Source of the DNA: Pararhizobium sp. | GTDB taxonomy: Bacteria; Pseudomonadota; Alphaproteobacteria; Rhizobiales; Rhizobiaceae | Length of the DNA: 64,000 nt | Assembly (NCBI GenBank): GCA_017794825.1 | Contig: CP051237.1 | Span: 2,666,001-2,730,000, forward strand | Reading direction: 5' to 3' | Shown here: positions 1-8,923 of the stretch, piece by piece | Position numbering within the stretch: the stretch's first letter is position 1 | Layout: every line of letters begins with the position of its first letter | Notes under the pieces: generated by a model | What the model saw: the letters and a program-made list of their open reading frames with translations, nothing else | What the model was told of the DNA's origin: nothing | Databases searched by the model: none | Made by a program: the position numbers and the translations under genes

Positions 1-1784
1 TCCGGACTGGCGATCGGACCAATCTCCTCGCGCACATGTTTGACCAGCTCCTTACGCAGGTCGTCGCTTGCCTCGACGCCGCTCATCGGCGTCACGTAGC
101 AGTAGATGCCCTGCCCCTTGATGTCGTGCGGATAGCCGACCACGGCTGCTTCCGACACCGAATCGTGGGAGACCAGAGCCGATTCGACTTCAGCCGTGCC
201 CATTCGGTGTCCGGATACGTTGATGACGTCGTCGACGCGGCCGGTGATCCAGTAGTATCCGTCCTCGTCGCGGCGGCAGCCGTCTCCGGTGAAATATTTG
301 CCCTTGTAGGTCGAAAAATAAGTCTGGATGAAGCGCTCGTGATCGCCATATACCGTGCGCATCTGGCCCGGCCATGAATCGACGATACAAAGATTGCCGT
401 CCGCGGCGCCTTCCAGCACGTCGCCGTCGCCGTCGACGAGCTGCGGCCGGATGCCGAAGAAGGGCCTGGTGGCGGAACCCGGCTTGAGATCGGTCGCCCC
501 CGGAAGCGGGGTGATCATGATGCCGCCGGTTTCAGTCTGCCACCATGTGTCCACGATCGGACATTTTCCTTCGCCTACGACGTTGTAGTACCATTCCCAG
601 GCTTCCGGATTGATGGGTTCGCCAACCGAGCCGAGCGTACGCAAGGATTTTCGTGAGGTCGATGTGACATAGGAATTGCCGGCGCCCATCAGCGCGCGGA
701 TCGCCGTCGGCGCAGTATAGAAGATGTTGACCTGATGCTTGTCGCAGACTTCCCAGAACCGCGCGGGCGTCGGATAATTCGGAACGCCTTCGAACATCAG
801 GGTCGTGGCGCCGTTGGCCAGCGGTCCATAAACGATATAGGAGTGTCCCGTTACCCAGCCGATATCGGCTGAACACCAGTATATGTCGCCCGGATGGTAG
901 TCGAACACATATTCGTGGGTCATCGAGGCGTATACGAGGTAGCCTCCCGTCGTGTGCATTACGCCCTTCGGCTTGCCGGTCGATCCCGACGTGTAGAGAA
1001 TGAAAAGCGGGTCTTCCGCCTTCATCTTCGCCGGCTCGCATTTCGACTTCGCCAGCCGCATCGCTTCGTTGTAGTCGATATCGCGATCGTCGTACCAGTC
1101 GACCTTGCCGCCCGTGCGGCGCACCACCAGCACATTTCGCACCTCGACCCCGTCGCGCGCAGCGTGTTCGACGGCCTTGTCGGTATTCGCTTTCAGCGGG
1201 ATGACGCGGCCGCCGCGCAAACCTTCGTCGGCGGTGATGACGAAGGTCGAGTTGCAGTCGACGATGCGTCCGGCGAGGGCGTCCGGAGAGAATCCGCCGA
1301 AGACGATCGAGTGGATTGCTCCGATCCGGGCGCAGGCCAGCATCGCATAGGCGGCCTCAAGGATCATCGGCATGTAGATGGTGACGCGGTCGCCCTTCTT
1401 CACGCCATTGGATTTCAATACATTGGAGAGCTTGCAGACCTGTTCGTAAAGTTCGTTGTAGGTGACCTTCTTGTCGTCATAGGGGTTGTCGCCTTCCCAG
1501 ATGATGGCGACCTGGTCTCCACGTTTCTTCAGATGCCGGTCGATGCAGTTGTAGGAAACGTTGGTGACGCCGTCCTCGTACCACTTGATCAGCACGTCGC
1601 CGCTAAAGCTGGTGTTCTTGACCTTGGTGTACGGTTTGAACCAGTCGATGCGCTTGCCGTGCTTTTTCCAGAATTTCTCCGGATTCTTGATACTCTGCTG
1701 ATACCAGTCGAGATAGGTTTCGTTGTCGATCAGGGCGCGTTTTTTGACGGATTTCGGTACTTTATGTGTCTTGGGTTCGAACAT
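1..1784 (-). CDS. acs: Acetyl-CoA synthetase, 3' end cut by the window edge
   Basis: Converts acetate, ATP and CoA to acetyl-CoA through acetyl-AMP, in the cytoplasm. About 594 codons are present of the roughly 650 usual for Acs, so the end of the C-terminal lid domain is missing. The N-terminus opens with [12 protein letters not shown] and continues with an ACAS_N-like region ([25 protein letters not shown]). The adenylate-forming P-loop [10 protein letters not shown] lies near residues 266-275. The ATG is preceded by a strong Shine-Dalgarno (GGAGG, reverse strand about 1789-1793). The gene is divergent from trcR across 236 bp. Identity is firm; the C-terminal acetylatable lysine region cannot be seen. 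Confidence 0.96.
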   Translation of the reverse strand, partial: MFEPKTHKVPKSVKKRALIDNETYLDWYQQSIKNPEKFWKKHGKRIDWFKPYTKVKNTSFSGDVLIKWYEDGVTNVSYNCIDRHLKKRGDQVAIIWEGDNPYDDKKVTYNELYEQVCKLSNVLKSNGVKKGDRVTIYMPMILEAAYAMLACARIGAIHSIVFGGFSPDALAGRIVDCNSTFVITADEGLRGGRVIPLKANTDKAVEHAARDGVEVRNVLVVRRTGGKVDWYDDRDIDYNEAMRLAKSKCEPAKMKAEDPLFILYTSGSTGKPKGVMHTTGGYLVYASMTHEYVFDYHPGDIYWCSADIGWVTGHSYIVYGPLANGATTLMFEGVPNYPTPARFWEVCDKHQVNIFYTAPTAIRALMGAGNSYVTSTSRKSLRTLGSVGEPINPEAWEWYYNVVGEGKCPIVDTWWQTETGGIMITPLPGATDLKPGSATRPFFGIRPQLVDGDGDVLEGAADGNLCIVDSWPGQMRTVYGDHERFIQTYFSTYKGKYFTGDGCRRDEDGYYWITGRVDDVINVSGHRMGTAEVESALVSHDSVSEAAVVGYPHDIKGQGIYCYVTPMSGVEASDDLRKELVKHVREEIGPIASP

Positions 1785-2020
1785 ACGATCCTCCTTCGCT
1801 GTCAGTCTCCGACGGTCGCTCCTGCAGGCGTCCGCTCCCGGTCTTTGTCTCCCCTTAATAGCAGGTGAAACACCGAGGGCAATTAGACAAATGGCCGTGA
1901 TGGTTCTTCTCTTCGTTGCATTCGGCGCGAAACGTCGTTATATAGCGCGTCAATTCCCGGAAATTGTGGTGATCTACCACGACCCGCTTACCGGAGCGGG
2001 CGGACAGGAGAAGTATATTC

Positions 2021-2722
2021 ATGTCACAACAACTGCTTATGCCCAAAGCCACAGCGGTCTGGCTGGTCGACAACACGGCTTTGACCTTCGACCAGATCGC
2101 CCAGTTCTGCAAGCTGCATCCGCTGGAAGTCAAGGCGATCGCCGACGGCGAGTCGGCGCAGGGCATCAAGGGGCTCGACCCGATCCAGACCGGTCAGCTT
2201 TCGCGTGACGAAATCGCTGCGGGCGAAGCCGATTCCGGACACAAGCTGAAGCTTTCGAATCCGAAGGTGCATGTTCCGGAACTCAAGCGCAAAGGGCCGC
2301 GCTACACACCGGTCTCCAAGCGCCAGGATCGACCCAACGCCATTCTGTGGCTGGTGCGCAACCATCCTGAGCTGCGCGACGCGCAGATCTCGCGTCTGGT
2401 CGGCACGACCAAGTCGACAATCGAGCAGATTCGCAATCGCACCCACTGGAATTCGGCCAATTTGACGCCCCTCGATCCGGTGACGCTCGGCCTGTGCACG
2501 CAGATCGATCTTGATCTCGAGGTGGAGAAGGCCGCCAGGGAAAGGCCGTCCGAAGTGGTCGCCAAGCCCGACGATACCTTGCTGCCGGCGCAGGAAACCG
2601 AGAAGATGGTTTTCGATGCCTCGCGTCCCGCTCCCAGGGAGGAAGAAAAGGAGATCGACGCCGATGCAGTCTTCGCCAAACTCAGCTCGCTCAAGAGCGA
2701 CAAGAGCGACGAACAGGATTAA
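2021..2722 (+). CDS. trcR: DUF1013 protein, TrcR-type cell cycle regulator
   Basis: A 233-residue DUF1013 protein, a family essentially confined to Alphaproteobacteria. The Caulobacter member TrcR is described as a cell-cycle transcription factor. The conserved core spans about residues 1-175, including MPKATAVWLVDNTAL and a helix-turn-helix-like stretch around residues 105-140 (AILWLVRNHPELRDAQISRL, then a TTKSTIEQIR recognition-helix candidate). The C-terminal 60 residues are acidic, charged and probably disordered. An AGGAG lies about 10 nt before the ATG. A hairpin with 6-bp arms (CCCGCT/AGCGGG, about 1983-2000) sits just before that ribosome-binding site. The family assignment is secure; the regulatory role is carried over from the family. 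Confidence 0.9.
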   Translation: MSQQLLMPKATAVWLVDNTALTFDQIAQFCKLHPLEVKAIADGESAQGIKGLDPIQTGQLSRDEIAAGEADSGHKLKLSNPKVHVPELKRKGPRYTPVSKRQDRPNAILWLVRNHPELRDAQISRLVGTTKSTIEQIRNRTHWNSANLTPLDPVTLGLCTQIDLDLEVEKAARERPSEVVAKPDDTLLPAQETEKMVFDASRPAPREEEKEIDADAVFAKLSSLKSDKSDEQD

Positions 2723-2845
2723 TCGAAACCGCCGGCCTGCTAAGAGCGACGTCGGCGGCGCGATTCTGCGCGGCGCTGACGCCTGACCAGATTTTCAGGA
2801 CTCATGGTTGCTTGACTCCCTTTCGTGTTTTTGGAATCTATACTA

Positions 2846-2860
2846 GAACAAAACATGAAC
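2846..2860 (+). promoter_or_regulatory. LexA (SOS) box of the mutagenesis cassette
   Basis: An exact GAAC-N7-GAAC direct repeat (arms 2846-2849 and 2857-2860), the established LexA recognition form in Alphaproteobacteria. It ends 13 bp before the imuA start codon and lies just after a TATACT hexamer (2839-2844), a -10 candidate. A TTGACT at 2812-2817 is 21 bp from that hexamer, longer than the usual spacing, so the exact promoter is uncertain. Bound LexA would block transcription of imuA-imuB-dnaE2. Confidence 0.9.
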
Positions 2861-2873
2861 AAGCAGGCTTGCA

Positions 2874-3719
2874 ATGCAACGCGATCAGGCGAAGCAGACG
2901 ATCGGGATATTGCGTGACGCCGTCGCCGGAATAGACCAGCGACATGCCGGCGTCGGCGGCGCCGCGTGGACGGATGGCTCTGCCGATAGTGAGGCGCTGT
3001 TTGGCTTCCCGCCCCTCGACGATGTCTTTGAACGCGGCTTTCCCACCCATGCCCTGCACGAGATCCGCTGCCCGCTGACCCGGGATATCGGCGCCGCCAC
3101 GGGCTTTCTGGCGGCGGTGCTTGTCGCCTGTCTGAAGGACAGACAAGGCCCTGTCGTCTGGATCACCGATCCGGCGGCGCGCCTGGAAAGCGGCGGGATC
3201 TTTCCGGCGGGACTTTCCATGTTCGGCGTCGATCCGTCGCGTTTGCTGGTCATCCATCCCGCGGAGCTGAAGTCGGCGCTCTGGGCAAGCGACGAGGCCG
3301 CCGGATGCCATGACCTGGCGGCGGTGATCTTCCACCTGCGCGGCAATCCCGGCCTTTGCGACATGACGGCGACGCGTCGCCTGATGATGAAGGCGCGCGG
3401 CAGCAGGGTCTTCGCCTGCATTCTCAGGCAGGCGGGAGAAGAAGAGGCGAGCGCGGTCGCCACACGCTGGCGCGTGCAGGCGCGACCGTCTCTTGCCGAC
3501 GCCATATTCGAAGGGGGCATCGGTCCATTGCGGCTGGACCTTGCCCTCGAACGCAACCGACATGGCCGGACGGGGCAATGGGCCATTGCATGGAATCACC
3601 GGAGTCGCCGCTTTGAACAGGTCCCAACGCATTTTGTCGATCGCCCTGCCCTGCCTTTCGATCGACCGCATGGCGCGCCGCAAACGGGGCAGGTCGTGGC
3701 GCTTGACCGGGCGTCCTGA
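2874..3719 (+). CDS. imuA: ImuA, SOS mutagenesis accessory protein
   Basis: First gene of the imuA-imuB-dnaE2 mutasome cassette that supports damage-induced translesion synthesis. The 281-residue protein is of the size and style of alphaproteobacterial ImuA, a distant RecA/SulA-like fold. It shows the DDVFERGFPTHALHEI segment near residues 48-65, followed by hydrophobic strands (VVWITDP, LLVIHP, AAVIFHLRG) as in a RecA-like core. The Walker A position reads LTRDIGAATGFLAA and lacks a GKT, so ATP binding is doubtful, as is common in this family. It overlaps the start of imuB. Regulation by LexA is inferred from the box directly upstream. The C-terminus is basic and proline rich. Confidence 0.9.
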   Translation: MQRDQAKQTIGILRDAVAGIDQRHAGVGGAAWTDGSADSEALFGFPPLDDVFERGFPTHALHEIRCPLTRDIGAATGFLAAVLVACLKDRQGPVVWITDPAARLESGGIFPAGLSMFGVDPSRLLVIHPAELKSALWASDEAAGCHDLAAVIFHLRGNPGLCDMTATRRLMMKARGSRVFACILRQAGEEEASAVATRWRVQARPSLADAIFEGGIGPLRLDLALERNRHGRTGQWAIAWNHRSRRFEQVPTHFVDRPALPFDRPHGAPQTGQVVALDRAS

Positions 3720-5202
3720 CGTCCCGCCGCTCGCCGCCATTGCCAGGATCAGGAACGCCCAGCGCATCGTCGCCGTCGAGGAAGAGGGCGAGCGGGCGGG
3801 GCTGCGTCGCGGTCAGAGCCTGAGCGACGCCCGGGCGCTGGCGCCTGATCTCGACAGTTTCGACCATGACGCGGAAGCCGACATGGCCCTGCTCACATCG
3901 GTCGCCATATGGTGCGACCGTTACACGCCGCTGGTCGCGATCGATCGGCCGTCGGATGCGATTGCGGGCGGTTGCGGTGGACTTTTCCTGGATATTTCCG
4001 GCTGCGTTCACCTCTTCGGCGGCGAACAGGCCATGCTTGATGACGTGACCGCCCGTCTGCGCGGCGCGGGATTTGCCGCGCAGGGGGCGATCGCGGATAC
4101 GGCCGGGGCGGCCTGGGCGGCCGCGCGCTATGGAGACAGGCGGATCGTCGAACCGGGCGACCAGCCGACGGCCCTTGGCGGCCTGCCGCTTGCCGCGCTC
4201 CGGCTTGACCCCGACTGTATCGACATGCTGGGCAAGCTTGGCTTGCGCACGATCGGCTGTATCGCGGATCTGCCCCGGGCGCCGCTTGCCGCCCGCTTCG
4301 GCGCACAGCTCCTGCGACGGCTCGACCAGGCGCTTGGTCGTGAGGAGGAGGTCATTCAGCCGCGACTGCCGGCGGCGGAATTGTCGTCGGAGAAGATCTT
4401 CGCCGAACCGATCGCCCTGCAGGAGGATATCGGACGGACGGTCGGTCTCCTCGCCGCCAATCTGCAGCCCCTGATGGATGCGAGACAGGTTGGCGCCCGC
4501 CGGCTCGAATTGCGGCTCTTCCGGGTGGACGGCAAGGTCGCCGCGATCGAGGTCCGGTCCTCCGGCCCGGTTCACACGCCCGATCGCATTCAAATGCTGT
4601 TTCGCGAACGAATCGCCGGTTTCCACGAGGATCTCGACGCCGGGTTCGGCTTCGACCTGATCCGGCTGAATGTTCTGGAAAGCCAGGAACGGCTGGCTCG
4701 GCAGGGCGATCTCGTCACAGGCCCCAATGCGCATGAGGCCTTCGACAGCCTGGTCGACCGGCTGGGCGCGCGTCTCGGCGTCGACCGCGTGTTGCGCCTT
4801 GCCGCGGCCGACACGCATATTCCCGAACGCAGTTTCGGTCTTGTTTCGGCCGCAGGAGATCGTCCGGACAGCTCCGGTTTCGCGGTTGCCGCCGAGGCGC
4901 CCTTCGTTCTCACGCGGCCGCTTCTGCTGTTTGATCGGCCCGAGCTTGTCGAGGCGATCGCCGAGGCGCCGGACGGGCCCCCGGTTCGCTTTCGCTGGCG
5001 AAAGGCGGTCTACCGCATCGTGCGTTCGGAAGGACCGGAACGGATTGGCGCGCAATGGTGGCTGGAAGGCCGCGGCAGCCGGAGCCGCGACTATTATCGC
5101 GTGGAGGATGACGAAGGCCATCGCTTCTGGATATTCCGGCACGGCCTTTTCGGGCGCGAGACCGCCCATCCGAAATGGTACATGCACGGCTTGTTCGCAT
5201 GA
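3613..5202 (+). CDS. imuB: ImuB, Y-family polymerase-like adaptor
   Basis: A Y-family DNA polymerase homologue that lacks catalysis and links DnaE2 to the beta clamp in the SOS mutasome. I chose the TTG at 3613 because GGAG lies 8 nt upstream and the product begins with RSQRILSIALPCLSIDR, where family members begin. An in-frame ATG at 3562 is the alternative, and the frame is open back to 3493. The polymerase-like region covers about residues 5-330. The acidic residues needed for catalysis are not where an active Y-family enzyme has them: the first strand reads IALPCLSIDR, and LFLDISGCVHLFGG follows GCGG. The start overlaps imuA by about 107 bp, and the stop overlaps dnaE2 by 4 nt (ATGA), so translation is probably coupled. 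Confidence 0.92.
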   Translation: MNRSQRILSIALPCLSIDRMARRKRGRSWRLTGRPDVPPLAAIARIRNAQRIVAVEEEGERAGLRRGQSLSDARALAPDLDSFDHDAEADMALLTSVAIWCDRYTPLVAIDRPSDAIAGGCGGLFLDISGCVHLFGGEQAMLDDVTARLRGAGFAAQGAIADTAGAAWAAARYGDRRIVEPGDQPTALGGLPLAALRLDPDCIDMLGKLGLRTIGCIADLPRAPLAARFGAQLLRRLDQALGREEEVIQPRLPAAELSSEKIFAEPIALQEDIGRTVGLLAANLQPLMDARQVGARRLELRLFRVDGKVAAIEVRSSGPVHTPDRIQMLFRERIAGFHEDLDAGFGFDLIRLNVLESQERLARQGDLVTGPNAHEAFDSLVDRLGARLGVDRVLRLAAADTHIPERSFGLVSAAGDRPDSSGFAVAAEAPFVLTRPLLLFDRPELVEAIAEAPDGPPVRFRWRKAVYRIVRSEGPERIGAQWWLEGRGSRSRDYYRVEDDEGHRFWIFRHGLFGRETAHPKWYMHGLFA

Positions 5203-8200
5203 CCGCTCATCGATACGCCGAACTCGCCGTGACGACGAATTTCTCCTTCCTGCGCGGCGCCTCGCATCCGGAGGAGATGGTGGCCGAGGCCGCGAGACTG
5301 GGTCTAGCGGGCGTCAGTGTGACGGACCGCAATTCGCTGGCCGGCGTCGTGCGCGGGCACATGGCGGCGAAGGAAGCGGGCATCGCCTATGCGCCCGGTT
5401 GTCGGCTGGTGTTTTCCGATGGAACGCCGGATATCCTCGTCTGGCCCGAGGATCGGTCGGCCCATGGCCGGCTGTGCGAACTTCTGACGACCGGCAAGCG
5501 GCGCGCGCCGAAAGGCGAGTGCCATCTCGGTCTTGACGATCTCGCCGCGCATGGAGAAGGCCTCGTCATGGCCGTCATGGCGCCGCAGACCCTGCCGCAG
5601 CGCGAACCGGTGGCGCTCGAATATCTGAGAGACTGCTTCGGGGATTATGTTTATCTCGCGGCCTCGCGACGCTTCGCGGAATGCGACCAGCGCTGTCTTG
5701 CGGGGCTCGGCGCGATGGCGAAACGCACGGGCGCGCCGCTGCTCGCCGTCGGGGACGCGCTCTATCACCGGCCCGAGCGACGTTTTCTGCAGGACGTGGT
5801 GAGCTGCATTCGCGAACATGTTTCGCTGCGTGAAGCCGGCCGGCTGCTGGAGCCCAATGCCGAGCGGCATTTGCGCGACGCTGCGGAAATGACGCGCCTT
5901 TTCAAGGGTTACAAACACGCGGTCGCCCGCACTGTTGAAGTATTCAGCCGGCTACATTTTTCGGTGAACGATCTGAAATACCAGTATCCGGACGAACCGA
6001 CCGGCAGTCCGCTGCCGCCGCAGAAGACGCTGGAAAAGCTCACGGCGGAAGGCCTCGCGCAGCGTTATCCGCGCGGCGCGCCCCAGAAAGTACTGAAGGC
6101 GATCGACCATGAACTGGACCTTATAGGACGGCTGGAATACGCCCCCTACTTTCTCACGGTCTACGACATCGTTCGCTTCGCCAGAAGTCAAAACATCCTG
6201 TGCCAGGGGCGTGGTTCGGCCGCCAATTCCGCCGTCTGCTACTGTCTCGGCATTACCGAGGTGGATCCGGAGAAGACGGATCTTCTTTTCGAGCGCTTCA
6301 TTTCGGAAGAACGCAACGAGCCGCCGGATATCGATGTCGATTTCGAGCATGAACGGCGCGAGGAGGTGATCCAGTATATCTACGACAAATACGGACGTGA
6401 GCATGCGGGGCTGGCCGCTACGGTTGTCAGTTATCGCGGGCGATCGGCGGTCCGCGAGGTCGGCAAGGTCTTTGGTCTGTCGGACGACACGATCACGGCG
6501 ATCAGCGGCGCCCGCTGGGGCTCGTCATCCTCGAAACTGGGCGAGGAGGATGCGCGCAGGGCCGGCCTCGATCCGGACGACCGGCATCTCATGCAGGCGC
6601 TCGACCTCGCTTCCCAGCTCATCGGATTTCCGCGGCACCTGTCGCAACATGTCGGCGGCTTCGTGATCACGCGCGACCGGTTGAGTTCGGTCATTCCCAT
6701 CGAGAATGCGGCGATGGAAGGGCGCACCGTCGTCGAGTGGGACAAGGACGATCTGGAATGCGCCGGCATCCTCAAGATCGACGTTCTGGCGCTCGGCATG
6801 CTGAGCTGCGTGCGCAAGGCTTTCGAATTGCTCGGGGCCCATTACGGGAAGCAAGAGACCCTGGCGTCGCTCCCGGATGGCGATGGACATGTCTACGACA
6901 TGATCTGCGAAGCCGATACGGTTGGCGTTTTCCAGATCGAGAGCCGCGCCCAGATGTCGATGCTGCCGCGACTGCGTCCGCGCTGCTATTATGATCTCGT
7001 CATCGAAGTGGCCATTGTCCGGCCGGGGCCAATCCAGGGCGATATGGTGCATCCCTATCTGCGGCGTCGCCAGGGCAAGGAAAAGGTCACCTATCCCAAG
7101 AAGGAACTGGAAGGCGTTCTCGCCAAGACGCTGGGCGTGCCGCTGTTCCAGGAGCAGGCCATGAACATCGCCATCGTGGCCGCCGGTTTCACGCCCGGCG
7201 AAGCCGACAAGCTCAGGCGCGCCATGGCGACCTTCCGGCGGGTGGGCACCATTCATTCCTTCCGCGCCAAGATGGTCGAGGGGATGGTCGCCAACGGCTA
7301 TGAACAGAGCTTCGCCGAGCATTGCTTCAGCCAGATCGAAGGTTTCGGCGAATACGGGTTTCCGGAAAGCCATGCGGCGAGCTTCGCCCTGCTCGTCTAT
7401 GTCTCATGCTGGCTGAAATGCTACTACCCGGATGTCTTTTGCGCAGCGATCCTGAACGCCCAGCCGATGGGCTTCTACGCGCCGGCCCAGCTCATTCGCG
7501 ACGCCCGAGAGCACGGGGTCGCGATGCGCTGCGTCGACGTCAATCACTCCGATTGGCTGTCGACGCTGGAAGATTGCACGCCGGCGGAGCTGGAAGCGGC
7601 GCCTGGCGCCGTGTCGCGCCGTTTCGCCGTAATGAAGGGGGTGATGAAAAACACCCATGCGGTGCGCCTCGGGCTTCACCAGATCAAGGGCTTTGGCGAG
7701 GAAAACGCGACCATGCTGATCGACAACAGGGGCCGGGGATATGACAGCGTGCGGGATTTGTGGATGCGTTCCGGCCTGCCCCGGCGCGCTATCCAGCTGC
7801 TTGCCGAAGCAGACGCTTTTTCTTCGCTCGGACTCAGCCGTCGCGATGCGCTTTGGGCCGTGCGGGCGCTGGATCCGCTGGGCGCAGCCGAACGTTTGCC
7901 GCTTTTTGCAATGAGCGGACAAAATAACTTGCAAAAAGAAAGTGAAATAATATTGCCGCCCATGCCGCTCGGCGAACAGGTGCTCAACGACTATCGCAGC
8001 CTCACCTATTCGCTGCGCGCCCATCCGGTTTCATTCGTGCGTCCGGTTCTGGACCGGAAGGGTTATCGCAGAAACGGGGATTTGCGGGATATCGCCGCCG
8101 GGCGCTTCGTCACGGTCGCCGGGCTGGTGCTGGTGCGTCAGCGGCCCGGTTCGGCCAATGGCGTCATTTTCGAGACCATCGAGGACGAAACCGGCGTCGC

Positions 8201-8534
8201 CAACGCCATCGTCTGGCCGAAAGTGTTCGAGCGTTATCGCACGATTGTGCTCGGCAGTCGCTTCGTCGGCATTTGCGGGCCGTTGCAGTCACAGGACGGG
8301 GTCATTCATGTCGTCGCACGGCAGTTGCTGGATCTTACTCCGCTTCTCGCGCCGCTCGCCGATCTGGACCGGCCCGTCGACGGGCTTGCCCGGGCCGATG
8401 AGGTTCGCAGGCAGCAGCCGTCCCGCAAGACCCCGCGCGGCATAGTGATACGGGAGCGAGTCGCCGGATCATCGAAAGACCTGCAACAGGCCCCAAACCG
8501 GTCGATCCTGCCGAAGGGGCGGAATTTTCACTGA
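5199..8534 (+). CDS. dnaE2: Error-prone DNA polymerase DnaE2
   Basis: C-family polymerase that performs damage-induced translesion synthesis with ImuA and ImuB. At 1111 residues it has the expected DnaE2 length. Domains in order: PHP-like N-terminus (ELAVTTNFSFLRGASHPEEM), palm with the catalytic acidic motif PDIDVDFEHE at about residues 376-385, fingers and a helix-hairpin-helix region, and a C-terminal OB fold near residues 970-1060 (GRFVTVAGLVLVRQR, FETIEDETG). The ATG at 5199 overlaps the imuB stop as ATGA; an upstream in-frame ATG at 5175 is less likely. The 3' end overlaps the convergent DUF454 gene by 7 bp. Confidence 0.96.
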   Translation: MTAHRYAELAVTTNFSFLRGASHPEEMVAEAARLGLAGVSVTDRNSLAGVVRGHMAAKEAGIAYAPGCRLVFSDGTPDILVWPEDRSAHGRLCELLTTGKRRAPKGECHLGLDDLAAHGEGLVMAVMAPQTLPQREPVALEYLRDCFGDYVYLAASRRFAECDQRCLAGLGAMAKRTGAPLLAVGDALYHRPERRFLQDVVSCIREHVSLREAGRLLEPNAERHLRDAAEMTRLFKGYKHAVARTVEVFSRLHFSVNDLKYQYPDEPTGSPLPPQKTLEKLTAEGLAQRYPRGAPQKVLKAIDHELDLIGRLEYAPYFLTVYDIVRFARSQNILCQGRGSAANSAVCYCLGITEVDPEKTDLLFERFISEERNEPPDIDVDFEHERREEVIQYIYDKYGREHAGLAATVVSYRGRSAVREVGKVFGLSDDTITAISGARWGSSSSKLGEEDARRAGLDPDDRHLMQALDLASQLIGFPRHLSQHVGGFVITRDRLSSVIPIENAAMEGRTVVEWDKDDLECAGILKIDVLALGMLSCVRKAFELLGAHYGKQETLASLPDGDGHVYDMICEADTVGVFQIESRAQMSMLPRLRPRCYYDLVIEVAIVRPGPIQGDMVHPYLRRRQGKEKVTYPKKELEGVLAKTLGVPLFQEQAMNIAIVAAGFTPGEADKLRRAMATFRRVGTIHSFRAKMVEGMVANGYEQSFAEHCFSQIEGFGEYGFPESHAASFALLVYVSCWLKCYYPDVFCAAILNAQPMGFYAPAQLIRDAREHGVAMRCVDVNHSDWLSTLEDCTPAELEAAPGAVSRRFAVMKGVMKNTHAVRLGLHQIKGFGEENATMLIDNRGRGYDSVRDLWMRSGLPRRAIQLLAEADAFSSLGLSRRDALWAVRALDPLGAAERLPLFAMSGQNNLQKESEIILPPMPLGEQVLNDYRSLTYSLRAHPVSFVRPVLDRKGYRRNGDLRDIAAGRFVTVAGLVLVRQRPGSANGVIFETIEDETGVANAIVWPKVFERYRTIVLGSRFVGICGPLQSQDGVIHVVARQLLDLTPLLAPLADLDRPVDGLARADEVRRQQPSRKTPRGIVIRERVAGSSKDLQQAPNRSILPKGRNFH

Positions 8535-8923
8535 CTGCCGGCGTCGGGCGGCGGCGAGGGTCGGGTCAGGATGAAAAGACCCATCACAATCAGCACACCG
8601 ACCTGAATCGCGATGATCCAGCTTTTAACGCCGACGGCGAAGCTGATTGCAAGAACCGCGGCCATCGCGACGATGGACAGCCGCTTGCCGCGGGCAGAAA
8701 TGGCGCGATGATCGCGCCAGTCGCGGATCGGAGGTCCAAAGCGCGGATGGTTGACCAGCCAGTCGTGCAGCCGGTCCGAACTGCGGGCAAAGCAATAAGC
8801 CGACAGGATGAGAAACGGCGTAGTCGGCACCAGCGGCAGCACGACGCCGGCTATGCCGGCGCCAAAACTCAGGAAACCGGCGGCAAGCCAGAGATAACGC
8901 AGCACCGGGCCGGAAGCCGTCAT
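8528..8923 (-). CDS. DUF454 (YbaN-like) inner-membrane protein
   Basis: A 131-residue membrane protein of the YbaN/DUF454 family, function unknown. It has a first hydrophobic hairpin (LAAGFLSFGAGIAGVVLPLVP), then the family signature PTTPFLILSAYCFARSS. A conserved cytoplasmic loop (LHDWLVNHPRFGPPIRDW) follows, then two further membrane segments at the C-terminus. The ATG at 8923 overlaps the stop of the upstream decarboxylase gene by 4 nt (ATGA), so the two are translationally coupled; a longer frame back to 8950 has no support. The pairing with a PLP decarboxylase gives no clear functional hint. Confidence 0.88.
   Translation of the reverse strand: MTASGPVLRYLWLAAGFLSFGAGIAGVVLPLVPTTPFLILSAYCFARSSDRLHDWLVNHPRFGPPIRDWRDHRAISARGKRLSIVAMAAVLAISFAVGVKSWIIAIQVGVLIVMGLFILTRPSPPPDAGSQ

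Noticed and set aside
894..1868. 324-codon forward frame across the acs gene
   Set aside because: acs on the other strand has the P-loop, a good start and ribosome-binding site; this frame has no family features.
3424..5187. Long open frame on the reverse strand opposite imuB
   Set aside because: It mirrors the codon pattern of the high-GC imuB gene, has no recognisable domain and no ribosome-binding site; imuB is clearly real.
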